A stretch of DNA of 16,056 nucleotides from a bacterium UBA2219 (GCA_002327765.1 DCUH01000094.1:1690-17745); one strand, 5' to 3'; numbered from the stretch's first letter, positions 7,542 through 14,933 are shown. Numbers and translations are program-made. The notes: generated by a model from the letters alone, not told the origin.

Positions 7542-8654
7542 ATGAAACGACTCGTTTTCGCGGGGGCGGGGCACGCCCATCTCTACAGCCTGGCCCGGCT
7601 GGAGCGGTTCGTCCGGGCGGGAGTCTCCGTGACCGTTGTCTCCCCGCGGGCCTTCTGGTATTCCGGCATGGGGCCGGGCCTTCTTTCCGGACAGTACGAA
7701 GCGGAAGACGCGAGCGTCGACGTGGGGGCGATGACGGAGTCTGCCGGGGGCCGCTTCCTCGAAGACCGGGTGGCCTCGATCGACGCGGACCGGCGGGTCG
7801 TTTCCACGGAGGGAGGGGAGCGGGTCGCATACGACGCGCTCTCCCTGAACGTCGGCAGCGAGGTGGCGGTGCCGCCGGGCGGCGAGGGATCCGGGCGGGT
7901 GATCCCGGTCAAGCCGGTTTCCCTGCTGCTGGATCTGCGGCACCGGATCCTCCGTTGCGAGCCCCGGCGTTCCCTGCGGATCCTGGTCGCGGGCGGTGGG
8001 GCGGCGGGCTGCGAAGCCGCCGCGAACGCCCTCGCGCTCTGCCGCCGGCGCGGGCGGAAGGCCTCGGTACGCCTGGTCACGGGGGAAGATCGCCTGCTTC
8101 CGGGGATGCCGGAAAGCGCCGGGCGCAGGATGGCGGACTGGTGCCGCGGCAACGGGATCGCCGTCGAGACCGGCCGGCGCGTTTCGGGTTTCGACGGGGA
8201 GGACGCTCTGTTCGGGGACGGCCGGCGCGAGGCGGCCGACTTCGTCCTCCTGGCGACCGGCGTGCATCCGCCGCCCCTGATGAGGCGGTCGGCGCTGGCC
8301 ACCGACGAGGAGGGGGCCCTGCGGGTGGACGACCGGCTGCAGTCGGTATCGCATCCCGGGGTGTTCGGGGGCGGGGATTGCATCCGGTTCGAGTCCATGC
8401 CGCTTTCGCGCGCGGGCGTCTACGCCGTCCGCCAGGCCCCCGTTCTCTTCGACAACCTGCTCGCCTCGCTGCTCGGCGGAGTGCTGCGCGTTTTCCGGCC
8501 GCAGGAGAAGTACCTGCTGATCCTGAACCTGGGCGACGGGACCGGGTTGATTACGCGCGGGAAATTCGTCGCCTCGGGCCGCGCGGCCTTCCGGCTCAAG
8601 GATTTGCTGGACCGTCGTTTCCTTCGGACGGTCCGGGGCGCGCGGCCGCGCTGA
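7542..8654 (+). CDS. FAD-dependent pyridine nucleotide oxidoreductase (TIGR03169/NDH-2-like)
   Basis: This 370-aa flavoprotein begins MKRLVFAGAGHAHLYSL, an FAD Rossmann motif with the GHAH sequence typical of oxidoreductases that occur alone or fused in front of selenide,water dikinase (TIGR03169 type). A second dinucleotide motif (ILVAGGGAAGCEAA) lies near residue 150, and ATGVHPPP and GVFGGGDCIRF are the C-terminal FAD-contact motifs. The family relates to type II NADH dehydrogenases; the electron acceptor is unknown. I chose the ATG at 7542 because the family motif follows at once; a GTG at 7533 is also in frame, but AAGGAG ends only 3 nt from it, against 12 nt for the ATG. The fused glycosyltransferase starts 9 bp after the stop, so the two form an operon. 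No SelD domain follows. Confidence 0.82.
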   Translation: MKRLVFAGAGHAHLYSLARLERFVRAGVSVTVVSPRAFWYSGMGPGLLSGQYEAEDASVDVGAMTESAGGRFLEDRVASIDADRRVVSTEGGERVAYDALSLNVGSEVAVPPGGEGSGRVIPVKPVSLLLDLRHRILRCEPRRSLRILVAGGGAAGCEAAANALALCRRRGRKASVRLVTGEDRLLPGMPESAGRRMADWCRGNGIAVETGRRVSGFDGEDALFGDGRREAADFVLLATGVHPPPLMRRSALATDEEGALRVDDRLQSVSHPGVFGGGDCIRFESMPLSRAGVYAVRQAPVLFDNLLASLLGGVLRVFRPQEKYLLILNLGDGTGLITRGKFVASGRAAFRLKDLLDRRFLRTVRGARPR

Positions 8655-8663
8655 AAGGAAGGG

Positions 8664-9986
8664 ATGCGGGGGAGCGGCTTCCATCTCCTGCTCTTCGCCC
8701 GGTATCCCGTGCCGGGGGAGGCCAAGACGCGCCTGATCCCCGCGATCGGGGCCCGGAACGCGGCGCTGCTGCACAGGCGCATGGCCGAGCACGCGGCGGG
8801 CGCGGCTCGCTCCGCCCGCGAAGCCGGGGGGATCGCGATCACGGTCTGCTGCACGGGCGCACGTGCGCGGAATTTCCGCGCCTGGCTGGGGGAAGACCTT
8901 CGGTATGCGCCGCAGCCCGAAGGCGATCTCGGCGCCCGCCTGCGGCAAGCGTTCGGGGCGGCTTTCTCCGGTGGCGCCGGTGGCGCCCTCGCCGTCGGGG
9001 CCGACGTGCCCGACCTGTCCGCCGACCTCCTTCTCCGGGCCGTCGACGGCCTGAAGGGGCGCGATGTCGTTCTCGGCCCCGCCGCGGACGGCGGCTACTA
9101 CCTGATCGGGACGAATCGCTTCCGCCCGGAACTGTTCGGGAACGTGGACTGGGGCACGGGCAACGTCTGTCGACAGACCCGCGAGGCGATCCGCCGTCAC
9201 GGGATGACGTCCCTGGAACTTCCGACGTTGCGCGACGTGGACCGGCCGGAGGACCTGGCGGGCATCCGCGGCGACCCCCGATTCATGGAAGCCTTCGGCG
9301 AAAAGGCGCGGATTTCCGTCGTCGTCCCGACGCGGGACGAGGCCCCCGTCCTCGAACGGACCCTGGAGGCCGCCTCGCGGGAGGAGGGCGTGGAGATCCT
9401 CGTCTCGGACGGCGGGAGCCGGGACGGGACACGGGAGATCGCCGCGAGGGCGGGCGCCGCCGTCCTGATCGTGTCGGGAGGGAGGGCGGCGCAGATGAAC
9501 GCGGGGGCCGCGGCCGCGGGCGGGCGTATCCTGCTGTTTCTGCACGCGGACACAATCTTGCCCTCCGGCTACGGCGACCTCGTCCGCCGCGCGCTGGAAG
9601 AGCCGGCGACCGTGGCGGGGGCGTTCCGGTTCCGGACCGACGGCTCCGGGGTCGCGATCCGCGTTGCGGAAAGGGTCACGAACTTCCGTTCCGCCGTCCT
9701 CCGATGGCCATATGGCGACCAGGGTCTGTTCCTCGAAAAACGCGTTTTTGAAGAAGCGGGCGGGTTCGCGCCCCTGCCCGTCATGGAGGACTTCGAACTG
9801 GTGCGCCGGCTGCGCCGCCGCGGCCCGGTCGTGACGTTGCCCGAGCCGATCCTCACCTCGGCGCGCCGGTGGAAACGGCTGGGAGTCGTCCGGACCACCC
9901 TGCGCAACCAGTGCATGATCGCAGGGTATCTGGCCGGCGTGAGCCCGGAGCGCCTCTACCGTTTCTATTACCCGAAGGAACGGTAG
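8664..9986 (+). CDS. Bifunctional glycosyltransferase: TIGR04282 (DUF2064) fused to TIGR04283 (GT2)
   Basis: A 440-aa fusion. Residues 1-205 match the TIGR04282/DUF2064 CofC-like nucleotidyl/glycosyltransferase fold: FARYPVPGEAKTRL at 11-24, GADVPDLS at 112-119 and LGPAADGGYYLIG at 137-149, ending with LRDVDRPEDLA. Residues 217-440 are a family-2 glycosyltransferase of TIGR04283 type: ISVVVPTRDEAPVL, ILVSDGGSRDGT (nucleotide-sugar site) at 245-256, FLHADTILP (the DxD-like HAD) at 292-300, and VMEDFELVRRL (ED motif) at 373-383. Public annotation names both families 'arsenosugar biosynthesis glycosyltransferase', based on recurring neighbourhood rather than proven activity for most members. The two parts are separate genes in many bacteria. 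The start ATG at 8664 has AAGGAAGGG directly upstream. The domain calls are firm; the product is unknown. Confidence 0.88.
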   Translation: MRGSGFHLLLFARYPVPGEAKTRLIPAIGARNAALLHRRMAEHAAGAARSAREAGGIAITVCCTGARARNFRAWLGEDLRYAPQPEGDLGARLRQAFGAAFSGGAGGALAVGADVPDLSADLLLRAVDGLKGRDVVLGPAADGGYYLIGTNRFRPELFGNVDWGTGNVCRQTREAIRRHGMTSLELPTLRDVDRPEDLAGIRGDPRFMEAFGEKARISVVVPTRDEAPVLERTLEAASREEGVEILVSDGGSRDGTREIAARAGAAVLIVSGGRAAQMNAGAAAAGGRILLFLHADTILPSGYGDLVRRALEEPATVAGAFRFRTDGSGVAIRVAERVTNFRSAVLRWPYGDQGLFLEKRVFEEAGGFAPLPVMEDFELVRRLRRRGPVVTLPEPILTSARRWKRLGVVRTTLRNQCMIAGYLAGVSPERLYRFYYPKER

Positions 9987-10076
9987 GCGCCGGCGCCGCA
10001 TCTCATCATCGATAGGGGTTGTAGGGGATTCATGGCGAACCGGGGGAAGCCCACCCGGACGGGAGGAGTGTGCGAA

Positions 10077-10658
10077 ATGTACGGATGGGAAACCGTGAGG
10101 ATGGATAGAGGGGAGTTCCTTCGGACTACGCTGGTGCTGGCGGGCGGCATACTGCTCGGCCTGCCGCTGCCGAAGGGCACTGCGAGCGCCGCGGAGAAGG
10201 GGCGGATCCGTGTATACTCGGCCGCCGCGGGAGGGTATGTGACGGTGGAAAAGGTCGTCAAGACGGACAAGGAATGGCAGAAGCAGCTGACCGCAGAGCA
10301 GTTCGATGTCGCCCGGAAGAAGGGGACCGAGCGGGCGTTCACCGGCAAGTACGACAAGCACTATGAGAAGGGGGTCTACCGCTGCGTCTGCTGCGGCAAC
10401 GACCTGTTCCGGTCGGAAACCAAGTTCGATTCCGGTACGGGCTGGCCCAGCTTCTACGCCCCGATCGCCCCGGAGAACGTCCGGACCGAGAAGGACCGGA
10501 CCTTTTTCATGGAGAGGACCGAGGTGCTCTGCGCGCGGTGCGACGCCCACCTGGGGCACGTGTTCGACGACGGGCCGAAGCCGACCGGGCTTCGCTACTG
10601 CATGAACTCGGCGTCCCTTTCGTTCGTCAAGGCGGGGACGGAAGGGAAACAGGGGTGA
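10077..10658 (+). CDS. msrB: Exported peptide-methionine (R)-S-oxide reductase MsrB
   Basis: This 193-aa protein reduces methionine-R-sulfoxide in proteins. It shows all MsrB marks: zinc cysteines C103/C106 (YRCVCCGN) and C152/C155 (CARC), [17 protein letters not shown] and the catalytic Cys in [11 protein letters not shown] (C175). Residues 10-38 form an export signal: MDRGEFLRT, then a hydrophobic stretch and a TASA-AE cleavage site. The charged part resembles a weak Tat signal with only one of the usual arginines; Sec export is equally possible. I chose ATG 10077 because GGAGGAG lies 8 nt upstream; the ATG at 10032 gives a longer start without a comparable site, and ATG 10101 would keep the signal peptide too. 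The msrA gene follows after 4 bp. Together they repair both sulfoxide epimers, probably in the periplasm. Confidence 0.93.
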   Translation: MYGWETVRMDRGEFLRTTLVLAGGILLGLPLPKGTASAAEKGRIRVYSAAAGGYVTVEKVVKTDKEWQKQLTAEQFDVARKKGTERAFTGKYDKHYEKGVYRCVCCGNDLFRSETKFDSGTGWPSFYAPIAPENVRTEKDRTFFMERTEVLCARCDAHLGHVFDDGPKPTGLRYCMNSASLSFVKAGTEGKQG

Positions 10659-10662
10659 AGCC

Positions 10663-11307
10663 ATGGCGATCTCCAAGGGGCTCATGACGGCGATGCTGTT
10701 GCCGCTGATCGGGTCGGTTGCGATCGCGGCGGGGAGCGGGGCGATGGACGGATCGAAGGGGAACGGGACCGTGAATCTCGAGAAGGCGACGTTCGCGGGC
10801 GGCTGCTTCTGGTGCATGGAAGCGCCGTTCGACAAGCTGCCGGGGGTGATATCGGTCATGCCCGGTTACACCGGCGGGCACGTGAAGGACCCGACGTACG
10901 AGCAGGTTTCCTCCGGGACGACCGGCCATACGGAGGCGGTGCAGATCGTCTACGACCCGGCCCGGATAGGCTACGACAAGCTGCTCGAAATCTTCTGGCG
11001 CAACATCGACCCGACCGTCCGCAACCGGCAGTTCTGCGACGTCGGCTCTCAGTACCGCACCGGGATCTTCTACCACGGCGAGGAGCAGCGCCTGCTGGCC
11101 TTGAAATCGAAGGAGGCGCTGGAGAGATCCAAACCCTTCCAGGGGGCGATCGTGACCGAGGTCACCGAGGCGGGCGCGTTCTACCCGGCCGAGGAGTACC
11201 ACCGGCAGTACTACAAGAAGAACCCGGTCCGGTACCGCTACTACCGGAGCGCGTGCGGCCGCGACAACCGGCTGAAGGAATTGTGGGGGGACAAGGCCGG
11301 GCATTGA
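10663..11307 (+). CDS. msrA: Exported peptide-methionine (S)-S-oxide reductase MsrA
   Basis: This 214-aa protein reduces methionine-S-sulfoxide. The catalytic motif FAGGCFWCMEAPF (C48) and the family blocks GYTGG, YEQVSSGTTGHTEAVQI, YDPARIGYDKLLEIFW and DVGSQYRTGIFY are all present. A C-terminal Cys (C198, in SACGRDNRL) is a candidate resolving residue. Residues 1-27 form a hydrophobic leader (MAISKGLMTAMLLPLIGSVA) followed by a small-residue stretch, so the enzyme is likely exported like its neighbour. An AGGGG site lies about 7 nt before the ATG and overlaps the end of msrB, which indicates translational coupling. In some bacteria the two activities are fused into one MsrAB protein; here they are separate and in B-A order. 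The reductant (a thioredoxin-like or CcdA-type partner) is not in the window. Confidence 0.93.
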   Translation: MAISKGLMTAMLLPLIGSVAIAAGSGAMDGSKGNGTVNLEKATFAGGCFWCMEAPFDKLPGVISVMPGYTGGHVKDPTYEQVSSGTTGHTEAVQIVYDPARIGYDKLLEIFWRNIDPTVRNRQFCDVGSQYRTGIFYHGEEQRLLALKSKEALERSKPFQGAIVTEVTEAGAFYPAEEYHRQYYKKNPVRYRYYRSACGRDNRLKELWGDKAGH

Positions 11308-11340
11308 GCCGCGGCCGACGACGTGGCCTTCCATGGACGC

Positions 11341-11374
11341 AAAAAAGGGATCCCGACACTTCGCCGGGATCCCT
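11341..11374 (-). terminator. Rho-independent terminator downstream of the CxCxC small protein
   Basis: A perfect 10-bp inverted repeat, AGGGATCCCG (11346-11355) / CGGGATCCCT (11365-11374), with a 9-nt loop. On the minus strand it is followed by TTTTTT (complement of 11341-11346). It lies 28 bp after the stop codon of the 55-aa gene. On the plus strand, after msrA, there is no T-tract, so its direction is minus, although the stem may also slow plus-strand transcription. Confidence 0.85.
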
Positions 11375-11401
11375 GGATTCACATCATGGAGGACAGGCCG
11401 G

Positions 11402-11569
11402 TCAGACCGCCTCGCCCTTCTTCTTCAGCAGGTTTACCGTGTTCTGCTTGGCGTCGCCCGACTCCATCTTGTCCGTGGCCTTCGCGGCTTCCTCGAACGT
11501 CTTGTCCGTTATGTTCCTCGGATCCCCGTGGTCCTTCCGGGTTTCACCGCATCCGCAGCTGTAACACAT
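11402..11569 (-). CDS. Small CxCxC protein (55 aa)
   Basis: A short gene starting ATG at 11569 with GGAGGAG 6-8 nt upstream and ending TGA at 11402, followed at once by a rho-independent terminator. The protein starts MCYSCGCGETRKDHGDPRN (Cys at 2, 5 and 7) and then has ITDKTFEEAAKATDKMESG and a Lys-rich C-terminus. Three closely spaced N-terminal cysteines, followed by acidic and His residues, suggest metal or Fe-S binding. I recognise similar MCYSCGC-starting proteins of about 50-60 residues as a recurring uncharacterised bacterial family. It lies 85 bp downstream of the secreted HD-like gene on the same strand and may be co-transcribed with it. There is no signal peptide, so it should be cytoplasmic. 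Gene existence is well supported by the ribosome binding site and terminator; the function is unknown. Confidence 0.8.
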   Translation of the reverse strand: MCYSCGCGETRKDHGDPRNITDKTFEEAAKATDKMESGDAKQNTVNLLKKKGEAV

Positions 11570-11654
11570 GTTCCGCTCCTCCTATTCCGTGCTTTTGCCC
11601 TTTGGATGAGGGAACCCCGGGGCTGGTTTCTCCCGCGGCGCGGACTTCGCCCTG

Positions 11655-12635
11655 CTAGGACTGGAAGATCTTCGGCACCCCCAGCATCTTGACGGGGTCC
11701 TCGCCGGGCGCGAGCCCCATCAGCTTGATCAGCTCGGGCCGGATCTTCTCCCATTCCTGCCTCGCCAGCGCCTTCCCCTTTTCCGTCTTGGCCTCCTCGA
11801 AGAGCCGGTAAAAGACGTAGTAGACGATGTGACCCTCCTCCTTCACGTCCTTCGCCTTCCAGCGCTTCTGCGCGAGCACCCGCCACTTGCTGCCTTCGGG
11901 CACCACGGACTCGTAGACGAACTGGGAGATCAGGTCGGCGTCGTGGGCGATCCGGGCGATCTCGTTTTCCGGCTCCGGGTACACGGACTGCCACGCCCCT
12001 TTGCGGCCCGCCGCGGCGTCGACGGAGTCGCGGAAATACCAGTACCCCGTGGAATGCTGCAGGACGGCCACCTGGAGCTTTTCGACTTCACCCTCCGGGA
12101 GCTTCTGGCCGGCCGCGATCCCGCCGGCCTCGACGGCGCCCGTGACGTGATGGATGAGGCCGAGGTTGCCGCCGACCTTCGGGTTCTTCAGCACTTCTTC
12201 ATCGCTCCAGAATCCGGGCGAGTTCTTGAGGTAACCCGCCTTCTTCAGTTTCGCGACCATCCCGGAGGCTTTCGCCAGCCACGCGGGGTCCGTCAGGACG
12301 GCGGTCTTGTCCTCCTTGGCGATGTTGTGGAAGAGGTCCGTCACCACCGCCAGCTTCCGCTCGGCCTTGGACAGCTCCTTGGACATCTCGTAGGCCAGCG
12401 CGGAGCAGACCCGGTTGTGGAGGATGTCGGCCTCGGGGTCCTTGAGCTGCGCGACCGTCTTCCCGATCATGATGTCCAGCATCCCCTGGAGATCCGGGAA
12501 CTCCGCGAGGTAGCCCTTCTCCCACGCCAGGTAGGGCTCCGGCAGCCCGTACTTGTCCTGGGTGCCGGCTTCCGCGCCGCCCGCCGCCCCCAGGATCAGC
12601 ATCGCAGCGGCCAGGAAAACGACGAGTCTCTTCAT
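11655..12635 (-). CDS. Secreted protein with HD-phosphohydrolase-like histidine pattern
   Basis: This 326-aa protein has a clear signal peptide (MKRLVVFLAAAMLILGAAGGAEAG, cleavage near residue 23). The mature part is helical. Its histidines are spaced like those of an HD-domain hydrolase: LHNRVCSALAYEMS (H73), then DLFHNIAKED (H103-N104, in the place of the HD pair), LIHHVTGA (H162-H163), LQHSTGYWY (H194) and RIAHDADLISQFV (H231, D232, D234). In canonical HD enzymes the doublet is His-Asp, so the Asn at 104 is a departure, and activity is uncertain. No CxxCH haem motif is present. GGGAGG lies 4 nt before the ATG at 12635. It is divergent from the GlcG-like gene and upstream of the CxCxC gene. 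The call is a pattern match by eye and may be wrong; a purely structural role is possible. Confidence 0.65.
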   Translation of the reverse strand: MKRLVVFLAAAMLILGAAGGAEAGTQDKYGLPEPYLAWEKGYLAEFPDLQGMLDIMIGKTVAQLKDPEADILHNRVCSALAYEMSKELSKAERKLAVVTDLFHNIAKEDKTAVLTDPAWLAKASGMVAKLKKAGYLKNSPGFWSDEEVLKNPKVGGNLGLIHHVTGAVEAGGIAAGQKLPEGEVEKLQVAVLQHSTGYWYFRDSVDAAAGRKGAWQSVYPEPENEIARIAHDADLISQFVYESVVPEGSKWRVLAQKRWKAKDVKEEGHIVYYVFYRLFEEAKTEKGKALARQEWEKIRPELIKLMGLAPGEDPVKMLGVPKIFQS

Positions 12636-12698
12636 GTTGCCTCCCTTCCCGTTTACGTTCTGTCGTTGGTTATTTCGGGCGGCACGCCTGCCCGTACA

Positions 12699-12728
12699 TT
12701 CAGTTTAAATCCATCCGTCTGTTATAGT
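12699..12728 (+). promoter_or_regulatory. Candidate sigma70-type promoter of the GlcG/HbpS-like gene
   Basis: TATAGT (12723-12728) matches five of six bases of the -10 consensus. TTCAGT 18 bp upstream (12699-12704) is a weak -35. It lies in an AT-richer gap between divergent genes, about 35 bp before the start codon. The opposite promoter for the secreted HD-like gene must also lie in 12636-12763, but I could not place it. Confidence 0.4.
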
Positions 12729-12763
12729 TGTACCGAAATCCGGGAAAAAGGGAGGTGCGTCCC

Positions 12764-13201
12764 ATGGCGAACGACCCGCCGGTCCCCGGCATCCTCGCTT
12801 ACGGCAACCCCATCGACCTGGCCGCCGCGAAGAGGGTGGCGGCCGCCGCGGAGGCCGAAGCGGTCCGGAACGGCTGGACCGTGGTGATCTGCATCGTCGA
12901 CAGCACCGGCCACGTGGTGTTCCTGGAGAGGCTCGACCACACGCAATACGGAAGCATCGAGCTGGCCCGGGCGAAGGCGGAGACCGCGCTGAATTTCAAG
13001 CGGCCCACGAAGGCGTTCGAGGACGGGATCGCCGAAGGGGGGTTCCACCTGCGCTTCCTTTCCGTTCCCGGCGTCTGCGCCCTGGAGGGCGGCATCCTGC
13101 TGAAGAGGGAGGGCAGGATCGTTGGCGCCATCGGGGTGTCGGGCGCGAAGTCCACGGAGGACGCGCAGGTCGCGGAAGCCGGGGCGAAAGCGCTCGGCTG
13201 A
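12764..13201 (+). CDS. GlcG/HbpS family (DUF336) heme-degrading/binding-like protein
   Basis: A 145-aa protein covering the whole DUF336 (GlcG/HbpS) family length. Visible family marks are IDLAAAKRVAAAAEAEA, GWTVVICIVDSTGHVVFLER (the internal strand and turn), SIELARAKAETALNF and the conserved GGILLKREGRIVGAIGVSGA near the C-terminus, followed by EDAQVAEAGAKAL. Members bind haem or small ligands, or are encoded beside glycolate and other oxidoreductase operons; no such operon is seen here. There is no signal peptide, so it is probably cytoplasmic. GGGAGG lies 8 nt before the ATG at 12764; an upstream in-frame TTG (12728) overlaps the -10 box and was not chosen. It is a single-gene unit closed by a hairpin. 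Confidence 0.85.
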   Translation: MANDPPVPGILAYGNPIDLAAAKRVAAAAEAEAVRNGWTVVICIVDSTGHVVFLERLDHTQYGSIELARAKAETALNFKRPTKAFEDGIAEGGFHLRFLSVPGVCALEGGILLKREGRIVGAIGVSGAKSTEDAQVAEAGAKALG

Positions 13202-13221
13202 TCGGGTTGGGGGAAGGTGTC

Positions 13222-13267
13222 GGAACGAAGAGGGCGGGCCCGCTCGAATGCGGGCCCGCCCCGTTCC
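13222..13267. terminator. Strong hairpin between convergent genes (likely bidirectional terminator)
   Basis: The 12-bp perfect stem GGGCGGGCCCGC (13232-13243) / GCGGGCCCGCCC (13250-13261) has a 6-nt loop. It is extended, past a one-sided AAGA bulge, by GGAACG (13222-13227) / CGTTCC (13262-13267). It lies between the stops at 13201 (+) and 13277 (-). T-tracts are weak on both sides (GTTTCC on plus), so it is not a textbook intrinsic terminator, but the stem is long and exactly placed. Confidence 0.65.
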
Positions 13268-13276
13268 GTTTCCGGG

Positions 13277-14767
13277 TTACTGGCCGGTCACGTACAGCAG
13301 GGTGTAGCTGTTGCCCGTGATATGACACACCGTCGCGATGGAGTCGTTCGAAAGCGTCGCCGCGGAAAAGGGGTACGCGGCTCCGGAGGAGAGGTCCGTC
13401 GCGGGGGTCACCAGGGCGCCGGTCCCGTCGTGGACGACGTACTTGGCCTTGTTCCCGTCCGAGCTGTCCGAATAGGCGATGAAGACGTAGCCGTCGCCGG
13501 TGACCGTCGCGGCGAGCCAGTCGTTGTTCAGCGTCACGTCGGCGAAGGTGGTGGCGCCGACCGCCAGCACCCCGTCCGACTGGTAGACGGCGAACTTCCC
13601 CTTGGAAGAGTCGTTCAGGTCGACATAGGTGACAAAGGCGTTGTTGTCGGCGAGCTTCACCGCCTGGAAGGTGTTGGCCTTCGTCGTGGCGAACGCGCTG
13701 TCGGCCACCTGGACCGTCCCGGCCTCGTCGTAGATGACGAACCGGGGGGTCAGGGAGGACCAGCCCTGGCTGTAGAGGAAGAAGAACCGGTCCGCGCCGA
13801 TGGAGCTCGCTGCGGCCCCGCGCGTCTCGTCATTGGATCCGCCGTCGTTGAATTCCGTGACGGCCTTGACCACGGAGCCGTCCCCGATGTCGTGGATCGC
13901 GAAGCTGCCGCCCTGCTGGCTCGCGGACGGGTAGTCTCCGCGGCCGGACGCAAGGAAGAGGGAATTTCCGCCGCCGCCCGCCACGCCGGTGGCGAGGAAG
14001 AGCGACGGGTCGTTCATGTACTGCGTCGGGCCCGCGGTCACCGCCCCGCTGTTGTCCAGCGTCGCGAAATAGCCGGTGCCGTCGGTTTTCGACACGTAGC
14101 TGACGACCGGGACGCCGCTGCCGTGGGCGATGACCCGGATATCCGTGCCCCAGCCGTCCTTGACGCCGTCCGCAACGACCGTCGTCGGCCCCGCCACGTA
14201 CCGGCCCGTGCCGTCGAACACGACGGATTTCCCCTTGTCGCCGTCATCGTCGTCCCTGTAGACCAGGAGGAGGTTCCCGTTGGGGAGACTCGCCAGGAAG
14301 GGGGAGGAGATGGCGACTGTCTCCTGCGATACCGGGGCGTAGATGGCCATGTTCCCCGCCAGGTCGCGGACGAGGACGGCGAAATGATACGTGGTGTCCG
14401 AGAGCAGGAGGGACGCGTCCGCGGAGGTGATGCCGGCCGTCCAGTCCTTCACCAGGCCGGAACCCGTGACCGCGTCGGCTTCCGCCACGGTGTCGATGTC
14501 GGCGGCCGCCGAAGCCCGCACGACCTTGTAGGCCAGCGCGGAGGCGCCGGTGGTCTCGTCCGAGGCCGCGCTCCAGGAGATCACGGCGGAGAACGGCGTG
14601 ACCGAGCCGGTGGACAGCGTCCCGGAAACCACCGGGGCGGTGTTGTCCGGAGACAGATTGTTGTCGTTATCCGAGCATCCCGCCCCGAGCGCGGCGAGCA
14701 GGAGGAAAGCGCCCGAAAACAGCAGGCGGGTTGCTGGTGCGGGGAACCGACGGTTGGTAAATCTCAT
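13277..14767 (-). CDS. Lipoprotein with FN3-like domain and seven propeller-type repeats
   Basis: A 496-aa protein with a lipoprotein signal ending in LGAGC (lipid Cys C31), preceded by a charged start and a hydrophobic core. The mature N-terminus has a low-complexity linker (SDNDNNLSP), then a fibronectin-III-like domain (about 43-150) with TAPVVSGTLSTGSVT, AVISWSAASDETTG and TTYHFAVLVRD. Residues 163-494 contain seven degenerate repeats of about 50 residues built as hydrophobic strand, Y, acidic turn and K/A-x-VV-x-DGTG (starting near 163, 217, 267, 325, 375, 426, 475), typical of a beta-propeller. The start ATG at 14767 has GGAGGGG about 5 nt upstream; an upstream in-frame GTG/ATG (14785) lacks this. 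It is probably attached to the outer membrane. The ligand is unknown; sensing or adhesion is conjecture. Confidence 0.8.
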   Translation of the reverse strand: MRFTNRRFPAPATRLLFSGAFLLLAALGAGCSDNDNNLSPDNTAPVVSGTLSTGSVTPFSAVISWSAASDETTGASALAYKVVRASAAADIDTVAEADAVTGSGLVKDWTAGITSADASLLLSDTTYHFAVLVRDLAGNMAIYAPVSQETVAISSPFLASLPNGNLLLVYRDDDDGDKGKSVVFDGTGRYVAGPTTVVADGVKDGWGTDIRVIAHGSGVPVVSYVSKTDGTGYFATLDNSGAVTAGPTQYMNDPSLFLATGVAGGGGNSLFLASGRGDYPSASQQGGSFAIHDIGDGSVVKAVTEFNDGGSNDETRGAAASSIGADRFFFLYSQGWSSLTPRFVIYDEAGTVQVADSAFATTKANTFQAVKLADNNAFVTYVDLNDSSKGKFAVYQSDGVLAVGATTFADVTLNNDWLAATVTGDGYVFIAYSDSSDGNKAKYVVHDGTGALVTPATDLSSGAAYPFSAATLSNDSIATVCHITGNSYTLLYVTGQ

Positions 14768-14875
14768 GAGTCCCCTCCATACCAAAGAAATTAGTGACTG
14801 GCGTTATCGGAAATCCGGGAGGTTTTCTTCAGGGCCGGCCGGCAGCGGGCGGGGGCGGGTCGCCCGGAACCGCTG

Positions 14876-14904
14876 TTGCCCGCTTTCCCGCCCTGAAGTA
14901 CATT
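14876..14904 (+). promoter_or_regulatory. Candidate sigma70 promoter for the 138-aa helical gene
   Basis: TTGCCC (14876-14881) and TACATT (14899-14904) are separated by exactly 17 bp and each match four of six consensus bases. The start codon at 14934 lies about 30 bp downstream, with GGAGG between. The rest of the 166-bp gap (14768-14933) between divergent genes holds no recognisable gene; the promoter for the lipoprotein must lie there too. Confidence 0.4.
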
Positions 14905-14933
14905 GAAGGGAAGAAGCAATCCCGGAGGGCCCC

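Noticed and set aside
9986..9997. GGCGCCGGCGCC palindrome at the end of the glycosyltransferase gene
   Set aside because: It is short, overlaps the stop codon and is expected by chance in DNA this GC-rich. No pairing arms or T-tract follow.
9987..10076. Promoter or riboswitch ahead of msrB
   Set aside because: The gap holds only the strong ribosome binding site near 10062-10068; I saw no convincing -35/-10 pair or conserved RNA element.
7476..10859. Very long minus-strand open frame (about 1,127 codons) opposite the flavoprotein, glycosyltransferase and msrB genes
   Set aside because: It is Pro/Arg/Gly-rich, has no recognisable domain and lies antisense to well-supported genes; GC-rich DNA often gives such shadow frames.
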